Assembly: GCA_016859345.1 (NCBI GenBank)
Contig: CM029126.1
Span: 8,633,027-8,697,026 of the forward strand
From: Istiophorus platypterus
Lineage: Eukaryota; Chordata; Actinopteri; Istiophoriformes; Istiophoridae
DNA: 64,000 nucleotides
Reading direction: 5' to 3'
Position numbers and translations under genes: made by a program. Each line of letters begins with the position of its first letter. The stretch's first letter is position 1. The notes under the pieces are model-generated. The model was not told where the DNA came from. It did not search any database and saw only the letters and a program-made list of their open reading frames with translations. Shown one piece after another: positions 1 to 11,465 of this stretch.

Positions 1-407
1 CAGGAACAACCTGGTTGTCTACCTGGGGACAGTAAAATACCTGTAAGATAACATGTTTCAAGCTACCGTCGCTCATTGCCATGTTGTCATTCAACTCTGA
101 CCCTTAGACACGCATTTTCCTCCAATTGACTGTTTTAAAAGGCATTGACCCATCCTGCCTGTGCATGTTTTTTTGAAGGCCACTGCTACAAATTGCAAAT
201 TCTAGACACACACCTAGAAATCTCGGCCTCTCTATAGATATGAGGTGTTAATACATGATGTTCACCGTGAGTAAAGACCTTTGGGGAAGGTTCCGTCAAA
301 GGCACGTGGCGTCTACGCAGATAAACTGAATTTTTAAAGCTTCATTTCATATTATTTGTAGTAATTATTCATTTGTACTCAGGTTCTCTCACCTCTGTCT
401 TTCCCAG

Positions 408-3400
408 TCATGGCAACAAGGAGGTGTTCTCCTGCCGAGGCATCCAGCTGGCAGTGAACTTTTTCCTGGACAGAGGTCACAATACCATTACTGTGTTTGT
501 CCCCACTTGGCGCAAAGAGCAGCCCAGACCAGACGCCCCCATAACAGGTGACGATACAAGAATGTTTACCTCGCAGAGATCGTTCTCATCAAGCAGGTTT
601 AGCCACGCGAACATTCGTCAGTCAAAGCAGAAATAGTGTTGTTGGCTGAACCATAAGCAAGCGCACCCGTTTTCGCAAAAGGTTTGCAAACTGGTAGATG
701 CAATTGAGAAATAACTGTTTGGTTCATACAGAAATGGCACCGTTTTTTTTTTTTTGTTTGTTTTTTTTGTTTTTTTTTATTAAGTTTGACCCTAGCCTAG
801 CAGCCATGACCTCGAGCGACCAGCAGGTCAGCCGGGCCAGTTAGTCTACTTATTCAGTAGATAGCAACGGCGCTGGACATGCCACTATAAGCATACAAGA
901 GATTCAAGGAAAGGAAGGGTGTGTCTCCGCACGTCGCATAAGTGGAAGTGCAAGTGTTGTGGGGCTGGGCTGGATGCCAATATGGATAGCAGATATTAAA
1001 TTAACGGTTGTGGTTCTGCTTAAATTAAACACATTCTTCACAGTCACACTAACTGACATCAGGCCGATACAGGTCTGTCTAATGGGGTTTTCACCCATGA
1101 AAGGAATACGCAGAAGTGAAAAAGTTTTCACTTCCAAGTATTATACAGTTGGATTTTATCATCTACCACTGTCGCACTTTGATGTCTTTACTAAACTCTA
1201 ATCCACTCTTAAAGGACTAAATGCATAGACGTTTTGAGAAATGTGCCTTTTTACTTTCAGGGCAGGGAGTTAGATAAGGAGATCAATGTCATTCTCATAT
1301 TGGTCTGTTAAACATAAGAGCCCCAGAAAGCATCTGGTTAGCTTAGCTTAGAATCCTAAAGACTGGGAATGGGGAAGGAGCCAGCTAACACAATTTGTCA
1401 CCTTTAAAGCTCAGTAATTAACCAATCATATCTCAGTTGTTTGGTCCTTACAAAGACCAACAAGTAAAAGCCTGCAGGTTTAAGAATCTCTTTTTTCTTG
1501 ACAGGCAAACCGTTATGGTCTGACTGAGCCAGGCTCGTTGTTTTTCTGCTTTCTCCAGTCCTTATTCTTAGATAAGCTAACCAGCTGCTGGCTGGGTCCG
1601 TGTATTTAACATGCACGAGAATGGATTCAGTTTTCTCATCTAACTCTCGAAAAAACAGAATCGAAATGAGCATGTTTTACGGAATCTCAAATCCTCCTTT
1701 AATTAGTCAGAAATCTGTTTTTTTCTTCCTCCTCTACAGTTTTTTTTGTTGTTTACTAAGAAATGAGAATATGACTACCACTTTAGTCTACACTGTGGAT
1801 TCATTGCCACAGCATTGGTGAGATAATCTTTCAGCGTTTGTCAGACACAGAACTACTGAACTCAAGCCAAAAGTGTGTGGCAACACAGTTAAGCTTATGA
1901 AACAGAGGTTTACCCAACTGGCTACCGTGTTATGTTTCACTATGAACCCATGACAACAGCGTGTGTGGGCACATTTAAATGGTTCCTTGTAAAAGGTTCC
2001 ATGTGGGTACAGTTTGATGATGTGATAGTACCCTGGCAGTTGCATACAATAGAGATTGTATTTGTACTGTACAGATGATTATCTTGTCAACACTATGACA
2101 GTAGGGAGCCGCCCTTTTTTCAGCCTTAGCGCGCCGTGTCTTCAAACCAGTCTCCAGCCGCAACTATACAATGAAGAGTTGACCCATCTTTTGAAACTGA
2201 TGCATCATCACTTTGTGGCTCTCAGGATTTAGTAACTCTTCTCTCGGGGTGGAGCATTCCAAGGGATCTATTTGCCAATCTGCGAACAAGGAAGTAAAAA
2301 TCGGCCTGTAGTCATTCCTGGGAAAGCCCCATCAGGAAGTACAGCTGTGTGTTCACTTCCACACCTAGTTTAGTGTGCAGCATAGGGCGTAGTTAAGTGC
2401 TGACAGTACAGCTTGGGGTCACGTGAAGACAGTCACCCTGAAAAACACAAGTATTTAGTTAAAGAAGCCTCTTTAGACTGTTTGAGTGTTTTCTCTGAGA
2501 ATACAAACAGGACTGGCTTTCATGTAACTCAGCCCTTGGATGGTTCATTTCCTTTCACTTGAATGTGTATAATGAGCACTAACAATGTCTGTAATGTGTT
2601 TCCATTCACTCATCTTGTAAGTAGGGTATTGTCATATATACACAGAGAGAGTTAATAATCTTGGTACAGGTGATATAATACCTTCTTTAATGGCTTTTGT
2701 TTGCTGTGGTTGATTACAGGAGCTTTGTATGATGGTTATTGCATTCTTCTCTTAAGCGTTGTGGTTTTTGACAGACAAATTTGAATATGACACACCTCAG
2801 TTAAAGACAGCGTAAAGGGGTAATACGACTACCTCTTCCACGCTATCTCCCCACAGCGATCAGACTAATACATGATTGTTTGCACTTTCAGATCAACACA
2901 TGCTAATGGAGCTTGAAAAACGTAAAATAGTCGTCTTCACTCCATCGCGGCGCGTCGGGGGCAAGCGAGTGGTTTGCTATGACGACCGCTTTATCGTCAA
3001 GTTGGCATATGAGTCGGATGGCGTGATCGTATCCAATGACACCTACCGCGACCTCCAAGGCGAAAGACCTGAGTGGAAGAAATGCATCGAGGAAAGACTC
3101 CTCATGTTCTCCTTTGTGAATGACAAGTAAGTAATTACCCTGCTTCTCGGCCTGAGCCTGTCAGGTTTGACATTTTTGTTCCACAAATAAGACTTAATGT
3201 GGTTCCAGAGGGCAGATTACATCTTGAAGGGAACATGATTAGACTGATTTGTCACAAGCAAATGAGGAAATCAACAATCAGTTACATGTCTTGTTTTCTG
3301 TCCAGGTTCATGCCCCCTGATGACCCTCTGGGTCGCCATGGCCCCAGTCTTGACAACTTCCTCAGGAAAAAGCCTCTGCCAACAGAGCAGAAGAGGCAAC

Positions 3401-4631
3401 TCTGTCCCTATGGTAAGATACTATTAGCAGATGGAACAGGGAGATAAACCCTTTTGCTACAACATATTTTTATACTACAGAAACACAATGAGACTTTCCG
3501 CACTTTTAGAGCTTTCAGACAAAAAAAGAAATGTGCCTCCCAAATGAGATGACCTATAGTTTTTTGTGTTTGTATCCATTTTTGCTTTTCTCAGACAAAA
3601 AGTGCACTTACGGCATCAAATGTAAGTTTTACCATCCAGAGCGAGCCAACCAGTCCTACCTGTCCTTGGCTGATGAGCTGAGAGAGAAGGCCCAGATTTC
3701 TACTGTAAAAGAAGAGAGAAATGCCAGATTATCACCCAGACAGCTTCAGTCTGATACTGGGCCTGCTCATAGTGCCTTTTCCCATCCTCGAGACGCTTAC
3801 ACAGAGCTCATCGGAGATGGGCAAAGTTCCTCAGATCTCAGTCACATTAATGAAAATAAACTGGTGTACTGGGAGGATCCCAGGAACAGTTCAAATCATA
3901 TGCCCTGTTCTGCAACAGGAGGCAAGTGTCAGAAAGAATGGCCTGGGCTGCACCCGATGCCCAATTATCACTACGCCGGCAACTCTCACGAGTACCTGGA
4001 CTCTGGTCTTGGCTCTTTTGAGGGCCAGTACTCTGATAATTCGCCTTGCATCAGCAGCTCCCACAGGCTCAGGTCCCAGCATCAGAATGCCATCGTGGCG
4101 CCCAGTCATGCCGCAGTGCATGTAGGGAAAATTAAAACGAGACACCCCTGTAGGTGCTGTTCCCAAGCACTGCCCTCAACAGCTCACCAACGACCACATG
4201 GAAACCTGGACTCTAAGGGTCAACCCAACTATCCTCCTCACCTGTTCCCAGCAAGTGTGCCGCACCACCACAGCCTTCCCAGCCATATCCATTATAGTGG
4301 AGCCCCCCATTATCAGCAGAATTATTGGTCAGAACCCCCCCAGGGGCTGCCCCAAGCCAGGACGTCATTTAGTCTCCCCTCTTCTGTCCATTCCTCACAC
4401 TCCCACAACTCTTGCTGCTCTCCCAAGGGCCACAAGTACAACTCCTGGGGCCAACAACAGCCATCCTCTGCCGTGTTCGACCCGCAAAGGTTGGAACTCC
4501 GCAAGAAACTGCAAGCCATCTTCAACCCACATCAGGTGGATACAGTCATGGAAATGTTCCCACATCTGATGGATGCAGAGACACTGGCTGCAGAGATTCT
4601 CAACCTGAAGGCTCAGGGGGGGATATACTGA
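408..4631 (+). CDS. zc3h12a: Regnase-1 (ZC3H12A-type endoribonuclease), 3' four coding exons; 5' part outside window
   Basis: Cytoplasmic RNase of the ZC3H12 family; the family cleaves stem-loops in 3' UTRs of inflammatory mRNAs. Coding exons: 408-547, 2892-3126, 3306-3412, 3595-4631, all with AG/GT borders and matching phases (505 codons visible). The first starts inside the PIN/NYN nuclease domain (SHGNKEVFSCRG), so the leading DGSN-type acidic motif lies off the left edge. The second carries the acidic catalytic motif CYDDRF and SNDTYRDLQGE. The third ends in FMPPDDPLGRHGPSLDNFLR, and the third/fourth junction builds a CCCH zinc finger, C-x5-C-x5-C-x3-H. The last exon encodes a low-complexity tail with DSGLGS, matching the DSGxxS phosphodegron of mammalian Regnase-1, and ends with a conserved helical region (LQAIFNPHQVDTVMEMFPHL). 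The degron, the C-terminal region and the inpp5b/mtf1 neighbourhood favour paralogue A over B, C or D. Confidence 0.9.
1300..1690. repeat. Fold-back (palindromic) dispersed repeat, copy 1, in a zc3h12a intron
   Basis: The left half contains TTAGCTTAGCTTAG, an AAAGACTGG-type motif and CTCAGTAATTAA. The right half carries the same motifs in reverse complement (GAGCCAGGCTCG, GATAAGCTAACCAGCTGCTGGCTG). The same family recurs at 7960-8395. From memory it matches a palindromic non-autonomous repeat common in percomorph genomes; I cannot give it a library name. Confidence 0.6.
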
Positions 4632-5520
4632 ATATCTTCCTCCTTTGCGATCTCTTGAGAACTAACACGATACTTGTGTTTACTTCAGTTAAATCCCGCG
4701 TGTCCGTCATAGCTAACAGAGAATTTCTGGAGAAGCTTCTATGGCGTCTATAGCTGAATGATTTTAAAGCTAATTGCAAAGATGCTTCGTTCCGTGTAAG
4801 GTGACAAAATGAAAGTGAAGTTTTCGCTTCCTATTCACGAACAGTTTAAGTAATCTGTTCTGAGTTGTACGTACGTTGCACTGTGGTCAAATGTACCGTG
4901 TCATCCGTGTATTGGATGAAAAGTACCTCTAGACGAAAAATAGTTAAGACTGAGTTTCTAGAGTTTTGACTGTTGATACATATTGTATCAAATTTGATCA
5001 GTTTTATATTCTTGTGCAATAGAGAATAACCATATTAAGTGTTACTTATTCTTTTACTGTCCCTCTGGATCTCCAGAAGAGCCTACGGGTCAATATTATC
5101 TCTCTGAGGTGTAGCTATATTATATCTCTTTATATTGTGACCACGCCAAGCATGCATATTGTGTCAATCCAGCAAAGGCTCTGATTCCCAAATAGTATTT
5201 ACAGTAAATTCTAATCTAAAAAGGAAACTGAGAGAAACACTCTGGCACTAGTGAAAGGAATTTGCTGGTGTATCTTCACCTATGTCTCATAAAGTATCGG
5301 TTTCATTCTCAAAGCAAGTGTTGCTGTGATGCTACATGCATATTTTGCTGTTGTGTGATTGAAAAAAGTCATACAGAAGGCAATAAAAAGTATGGGATGT
5401 AGTTCTCATTAACATGCAGAATTAAATCACCCAGTGTAAATGTATTCTGTAAGATAAACATTAATTGTAAGCATGTATAAGAAAAACCTTGTCACTGGAA
5501 ATAAAAACTGTGTCAGATGT
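4632..5520 (+). other. zc3h12a: zc3h12a 3' UTR
   Basis: AT-rich non-coding tail after the TGA at 4629-4631. Two AATAAA polyadenylation signals are present, at 5382-5387 and 5500-5505, so the UTR is probably about 0.75-0.9 kb. Mammalian Regnase-1 regulates its own mRNA through 3' UTR stem-loops; I did not identify a specific hairpin here. Confidence 0.65.
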
Positions 5521-5936
5521 TGCGTGTTTCAGTTCCTTACTTACGAGGTTGGTGCCATACCAGACTTTCTTGAGCTTAGCTAATGCTTCTGTAAATAGGT
5601 TGCCAAAGCTAAAAGAAACAGAGGAACCTACTATTGGTTCCTCCTAGTATTGGTGAAGTACAGCTCCTCCCCTATGCACAGACCTGTATATAAAAGCCAT
5701 TTTTCTGAAAACTAGAAAAAGACCAAAGATTTTACTGTTAAATAATTTTTCTACTCTGCAGCTGATGGTGCAACTTTGAACAAAAAGTAAACTTATTTTG
5801 TTCTTGTGTCTGTGTAGAAAGGTCAGCCAGTGTGTGAGCACAGTATGTGCGTATGTTTGTTTATGCGTGCTAAAGTGAACAAATATTCTGGCTCTTCTGG
5901 AGTTACTGTTACTCATTAATTTTTGTTTTTTTTTTA

Positions 5937-6270
5937 ACAGATTTGTTGGTTAGTCAGTCCACCAGTTTGGTCCAGACTTAAATATCTGACTCAATTTCCA
6001 TGAGCTTCCCTCGTAATGATCCTACTGACATTGGTGATCCCCTGACTTTCCCTCAAAGAGCCACCATGAGAACTAATGACAGCCTTACTTTGTATTTAGT
6101 GCTAGTTAGCGAATGTTAGCACGCTGATGTCGCTAAACCAACGCACTGAAGGTGAACAATATACAGGCTAACATTACTCACTGTGAGCATGTTAACATGC
6201 TGAACTGAGCATTTAGCCTCACAGAGCTGCAAGCATGGCTTTAGACTCTTGTTCTTATTTTGAATGAAAA
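5937..6270. repeat. Dispersed teleost repeat between zc3h12a and the CAP-Gly gene
   Basis: It begins with TTGTTGGTTAGTCAGTCCAC and continues through a GTGATCCCCTGACTTT segment into a stretch rich in GTTAGCA / CATGTTAACATGCTGA motifs, ending near CACAGAGCTGCAAGCATGGC. I recognise this order from a very common non-coding repeat of percomorph fishes. No ORF is present. The flanking 5520-5936 and 6270-6535 hold no gene that I can see. Confidence 0.55.
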
Positions 6271-6549
6271 GAAAACAACATAATATGCATCAGCATCTCC
6301 TGCTGGCCCCACTTCTCCCCACTGTGACTACATGACAATATGATACATCCCCAAAGTTCTTTTAAAGTAAGTTAAATTGCAGACACTACTGAGCATGTTC
6401 ATTATTTGTTGTCTATGTTTTACAGGGAGTGCATTGCAAACTTTTGACTGTTGTGTACATCTTTCAACACTATTTTCCGTTTTTGTTTTTGTTTTTCTAC
6501 CCAAGCTTCACACAGTGCCTCGGAACTATGTTTTTTGAAATGGTGTTTT

Positions 6550-6735
6550 TTTATTGTGAACAGCAGTTACATTTATGTCTCTTCACACACAAGACACACA
6601 TAATATAGATATTTTTATGTATATACTATGATACAAAAATGCTCCTCGTTATAATAAGGTATCAGATCCATGAATGTAAATACTGTTCTTCATTCAGTTG
6701 GTCTTCTGTTCCATTGTAATGGAATGATATTTTTG
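6550..6735 (-). other. 3' UTR and polyadenylation signal of the CAP-Gly gene
   Basis: Reading leftward from the stop codon (6736-6738), the first good AATAAA on the minus strand is at 6550-6555 (TTTATT on the plus strand). This predicts a short 3' UTR of roughly 0.2 kb. The gene converges with zc3h12a, whose last polyA signal is about 1 kb away, so the two transcripts should not overlap. Confidence 0.5.
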
Positions 6736-9700
6736 TCATTCCCAGGCCATCAGTAGTTTGTGGAATGGTACGAAGGCACCATATCCAGGCTTGCTGCAAA
6801 GGACAGAAATTAAGATAGAATTTGAAACTGACTAAATGGAATAAACTTGGGAGGGAAAAGAAAAAAATTACAGGAATAACACATGAAATTTACACATGAT
6901 AACACCTATTCAGGTGTAGACTAGTTATTCAATTTCAATATTTGGGTTTATAAAAAGAAAGAATAGATTTAAGCCAACAAAAAAAAAAAAATCAATAAAA
7001 GTCAAATATGTCATTGCTGTGGGCACTGCAAGTGAGTTCACACCGCACATCAGAAGTTAATGCCTTGTTTCTTAAATGCTGTAATTTAAGCTTGACCTCA
7101 GCCAGAGATTTGCATATTTGGCTCTATCACTAGGTGCACAGAATTTGCTCAAGTATGTCTGGAGGCACTGTCTGACTGTTAAATACCCAGTGACTGTTGT
7201 GCCTTCATTAGCAGAGACCCTATCATGTAATTTTATGTATTGAAATAATTCTTTAGTATTCACAATTTAATAACAGAAAGATTGCAGAGGCCAAAAGTTA
7301 TAATGTATTATAGGACTATCTAAATCTGCTGTAATTTATGATTTAAAAAAATAACAACTCAGAAAGCGCACATTTAAAAATGATTTGTAAGGTATATATG
7401 AAGCGTGAGAATTGCCTTTGTGAATTGATTGCGACACATTAAAGAGCCACATGTTGCCTTTGGAAAGTAAGGAAATGAGATCATTTACCATTCAAAGTAG
7501 CAGTGTCCCCTGTGGCTGCCATCATGCAATCCATGATCAGGCGTGTGCAGCTCCACCCCAAGATGGAGATCTGCCTCCCCCTGCAGGTAGCCAAGGAAAC
7601 GAACCGTTCCCGTGCTGATCCGCCCAGACGGCAACATGATCCTAACCCGGTGACCCAGCTGCAGGTCCATGGGGGAGTGAGGGACAAAAACCCGATGAGG
7701 CGCTTGGGACGTCCTCCATGATCTCACACTGAAGGAACAGATGGTTCAGTCAGTAACACAACAGAGACTGAGATGACTATGGTCAATTCCACAGTAATGT
7801 AACTGACAGCTCTAGACACGTCTGTGATATTACGTCATGGGTGGTGGTTTTTCTTTTACTAAATCTATGAACCAGCATTGAATAACACTTATTTGCTTTC
7901 TGGCAGAGTGTTAGATCAGAAGATTGGTAGCACTTTCTTATTTGCACAGTAAATATAGTGGCCCACAGTTTATCTTAGTTTAGCATAAAGGCTGGCAACA
8001 GCTTGCCTTTCTCTGTTCAAAGGTAGCAAAATAACCCATCTACCAGCACCAAAGCTCGATAATTAATACAATATATCTTGTTTGTTCTTTCAGTCAATTC
8101 ATACAAAAACGAAGAGTGAAAACATTTTTCACAGGGACTTTTTGTCCTGGACTGTTTCTTGAAGGAAACTGGATAATGCTCCCTCAGTCACTCAACATAA
8201 AACAGCAAATTGTAGTTTTTAGTCTTTGTTTTTGTACAACTAAACAAACAAGATATAGCACGTTAATCAATGAGTTTTAGAGGTGCCAGTAGGAGGATTT
8301 TGTTACCTTTGGACGGAGCCAGGCTGGCTGTTACCACCTGTTTCCTGTCTTTTGTGCTAGGTCAGGTTAATCAGCTGCTGAGGCTTTGCTCTACAGACAT
8401 GCTGCACCTAGCGGCTGAAGATGAGGAGGAGGTAGGTCTGGAGCTCAGTGCCGAAGATGAGGATAACTGGCTGCCCGACAAACTGCTCGAATAGGTGTCC
8501 CCTCTTGATGACACCTCGGACCCTCTGTGTTGGTACATCTGTCTTGAGAGACCACCTGTCCATTAGAAAACAGCACTTGACGTCATTATTAAATTCAAAG
8601 GTCTGCATGTATGAAATCCTGTGAAAGTTATTGCCATTTACTTGAGTGCTCCTCAAACACTTCTCCGTTGTCCACTCCCGACTCTCCCTGGTCATCGAAA
8701 GTGGCCACCTTCACCAACACTCCAGCCTCAGAGGCCAGCTGAGGAGCAGGGGGCAAGTTATCATTAATGCATCCATGCCCACAACCTCAATCACACATGC
8801 GCACACACTTTCACAAACGCACCTGATTATGTAGCTCCTCCTGTTTTCTTTTCAGCTCCGCAAACCTCCTTTCCCATGATGCTCTCTCACAGGCAATCCT
8901 AGTCTTGAGTGACAGGATCTCTCTCTCGGTCTTGGTCAGTCTTTTATGAAGGGCAGCTGTACGATCAGGGCTACCTGGTATGGCCACCATCCCTCTATTT
9001 TCAAAACCTGGCGCACAATGTCAGATAAGGTCATCACATCATATCTCTACTTACACATGTGCTTAGGATATGTAAAGTAGGATGCCGATAGACCTTTGTC
9101 CTCATAAGCCAGGTAACACATTAAAGCTTGTTGTTCGTTTACATTTAACCCTGAGAGAAATGGTATGAAGATTTTTATTCCACATTGACAGTTCATTTTC
9201 ATTTGCTAAGATGCACCAGCCACACCGGTTAAATAAAGTCTTTTTAATGAAAGTAAAGACCTCGTTACCCAATTTTCTATCTTGTTTATATTTTTTTGAG
9301 ATCCTTACCCACAAGTTGTTTCAGTTGGCCTCTTTTCTCCTCTTTAATGCGCTGTTCCCTTGGCAAGAATTTGATTGCATTGTACGGGCATATCTGCAAG
9401 GTAAAAATAAACAAGACTCAGTGCATAATTACTATAAATATCAACCCTTATCAAAATGTTTTATCAGTGAGATATCCAAATTTGAGTTCAAATGAAAAAT
9501 TTCCTGGAACATACACTCACCCAAAGGAACCTGCAGGTGCACAGTATCCCCTTGAATGTCCATGTAAACACTGTCCACAGGATATAAGCCATCATGTTGA
9601 AGCATGTTCACCCCATAAAGCGGTGAGGTAGTATGGCTGAAATTATATAAGATCTCTACATTTCAGTGTAATCATGATGTACACTCCACCAAAGGATCAG

Positions 9701-9902
9701 GTGTAGGCTGCTAAAGAAAATAGGCTATGCCATCTGTGGGTGGGGGTGCTGCCGTGCTGTTACCTCATACACACAAACAAAAGCACACGAAATAACATTA
9801 ACACTATGGAGGCTTACTATTGGAAAACGTACAGACAGAGCTGGACACTGACCTTTGCCCAAAGCGCAACTGTAGACTGGGAGGAAAGCCATGTGGGGTC
9901 AT
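6736..9902 (-). CDS. Coiled-coil protein with C-terminal CAP-Gly domain, 8 coding exons, 322 aa (unnamed)
   Basis: Joined from minus-strand exons 9902-9853, 9636-9531, 9393-9309, 9007-8823, 8738-8642, 8555-8408, 7728-7489 and 6793-6736. Every junction has AG/GT and compatible phase, and the sum is 969 nt ending in TGA. Predicted layout: a non-helical N terminus (starts MTPHGFPPSLQL), then a charged coiled-coil stretch around residues 60-145 (LTKTEREILSLKTRIACERA), a Ser-rich linker around 180-225, and a CAP-Gly domain from about 240 to the end. The domain includes GHRVRIMLPSG, GTVRFLGYL and GYGAFVPF; the first part matches the glycine-rich CAP-Gly core. CAP-Gly domains bind C-terminal EEY/F motifs of tubulin and EB proteins, so a microtubule role is likely but inferred. 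The domain's usual GKNDG groove motif is replaced by GLHDG. The exon-2 donor (CAG/GTTCC) is the weakest junction. I do not recognise a named orthologue; it is not a standard CLIP, DCTN1 or KIF13B architecture. Confidence 0.75.
7960..8395. repeat. Fold-back (palindromic) dispersed repeat, copy 2, in an intron of the CAP-Gly gene
   Basis: The left part (TTAGCATAAAGGCTGG, TTCAAAGGTAGCAAAATAAC, CTACCAGCACCAAAGCTC) is matched in reverse complement by the right part (GAGGTGCCAGTAGGAGGATT, TTGTTACCTTTGGAC, AGCCAGGCTGGCTGTTACC). The RNA or DNA could therefore fold into a long imperfect hairpin. Same family as 1300-1690. The right end lies about 10-15 bp from the splice donor of exon 8555-8408. Confidence 0.65.
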
Positions 9903-10120
9903 ATGAAAATGGTGGCTCCCATTGCTGTTCAATGGGCCTCTGTCCTAGTCCATGGCAAATGCTAATGTGATGCACAGAGCTCACTGGCTTGTTGCTACGC
10001 GCCAAGCCTGCGCGAACAGTGCTGCTGACGACTGCTGGGTAGGTAAATCTTTTCTAATCTTCTTAGTCATGCGATAACGCAGTCCAGTTGCATCCAGGCT
10101 GCTTAATTTGGTCTACTGAG
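9903..10120 (-). promoter_or_regulatory. Putative promoter / 5' UTR of the CAP-Gly gene
   Basis: Sequence upstream of the minus-strand ATG (9902-9900), with a locally CpG-rich patch (TACGCGCCAAGCCTGCGCG near 9997-10015). No TATA box stands out. Assigned by position only. Confidence 0.35.
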
Positions 10121-10474
10121 CCTCAACTATAAACGATGTGAATAAGACTCCGCATGCACTCCACATGCACATGTTAACCCTGTTAGAGGAAGGAGGATTC
10201 AGTGTCAGCATCCATCTGCTGTGTCTGTCTATTGACAAATTTAAATGTAAGAGTTAAGGAAGTTATAAACAAATGATGGGCCAAAAATTTGATTTAATTT
10301 TTTTAATTTGGCACCTACCAGAATGACATTTGCTTTGAAAAGAAACCATGACTATGAGCCTTATCCAAACCTAACACCTGATTAAATGTAACCCTTGATT
10401 AAAAATGTAATGTTTTAAACCTTAGTACATACTTAAATTTCAAGGGTGATAACATCATGTTTACGCTCTCCGAG
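10121..10474. other. Intergenic, no recognised feature
   Basis: AT-rich single-copy-looking DNA between the CAP-Gly promoter and the Tc1 relic. I see no exon-like reading frame or repeat. Confidence 0.5.
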
Positions 10475-11465
10475 CACTTTATCAGGAACACCTTTACACC
10501 TGCTTATTCATACAATTATCCAATCATATGGAAGCAGTGCGGTGCATAAAGTCACGAATATACAGGTCAGAAGCTCCAGTTAATGTTTACAACAAATGTC
10601 AGAATGGGGGAAAAAAATGTGATCTCAGTGATTTTGACTGTGGCATGACTGTTGGCATCCGTTTGATGATTTCTGAAACTGCTGATCATCTGAGATTTTC
10701 ATGCATAACACTATAGAGTTTGGTCAAAAATTGATGCAAAAAAATAAAAAATATCCAGTGAGAGGCAGTTCTGCTGACAGTAGCACTTTGTTGATGAGAG
10801 AGGTCAGAGGAGAATGGTCAGACTGGTTGGAGCTGACAGAAACACTATGATAAACACTCAGATAACCAGTCTTTACAACTGTTGTGAGCAGAAAAGCATC
10901 TCAGAATGGGCAACACGTCGAGCCTTAAGGCGGATGAGCTACAACAGCAGAAGACCACATCGTTTCCACCCCTGTCAGCCAACAACAGAAATCTGAGGCT
11001 GCTGTGGGCACATGCTCAGCAAAACTGGACAGTTGAGATCTGGAAAAACACAGTCTGGAATGAAGAATCTGGATTTCTGCTGAGGCTTGCAGATGGTTGG
11101 GCCAGAATTTGGCATCAACAGCATGAATCCATGGAATCAATGTGTCAATAGTCCAAACTGGTGGTGGAGCTGTAATGGAGTGGGGAATGTTTTCTTGCGA
11201 CACTTTGGGCCCTCTAGTACCAGTCGATAGTGGATTGAATGCAAAAGGCTATCTCACTATTGTTGCTGACCATGTGAATCCCTTCATGGCAAAAAATCTT
11301 CTGCTACTTCCAGCATGATAATGCACAACGTCACAAAGCAAAATGGTCTCAAACGGGATTCATGAAGATGACAATGAGTTCAATGAAGTGGCCTCCCCAG
11401 TCACTAAATCTTAATCCAGTGGAACACCTTTGGGATGTGGTAGGATGGGAGATTTGCGGCGGGAC
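10475..11465 (+). mobile_element. Decayed Tc1/mariner DNA transposon
   Basis: The left end CACTTTATCAGGAACACC and the whole following kilobase follow the order of a Tc1-type element widespread in fishes. Transposase remnants appear in several frames: GKKCDLSDFDCGMTV (N-terminal DNA-binding region), TRRALRRMSYNSRRPHRFHP, ESGFLLRLADG (around a catalytic aspartate, changed), then DNA matching the FQHDNA and PVEHLWDV regions (around 11310-11330 and 11415-11440). Frameshifts and stops break the frame repeatedly, the right terminal repeat is not evident, and homology fades near 11465. Non-functional relic. Confidence 0.8.
10528..11151 (+). pseudogene. Tc1-family transposase pseudogene (fragments)
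   Basis: Open fragments at 10528-10716 and 10814-11151 carry transposase-like protein in shifting frames, ending with RIWHQQHESMESM where intact elements continue. No single start-to-stop frame survives, and the DDE catalytic positions are partly substituted. It lies wholly inside the mobile element and is not expected to encode an enzyme. Confidence 0.7.

Noticed and set aside
3721..4753. Alternative frames over the last zc3h12a exon
   Set aside because: Out of phase with the conserved zinc-finger frame and without similarity.
7503..7721. 72-aa plus-strand frame opposite the CAP-Gly exon
   Set aside because: Antisense shadow of a real exon.
9817..10005. 62-aa minus-strand frame beginning in the CAP-Gly gene's 5' region
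   Set aside because: It starts without an ATG and its phase does not fit the next exon; the adjacent frame starting at 9902 does.
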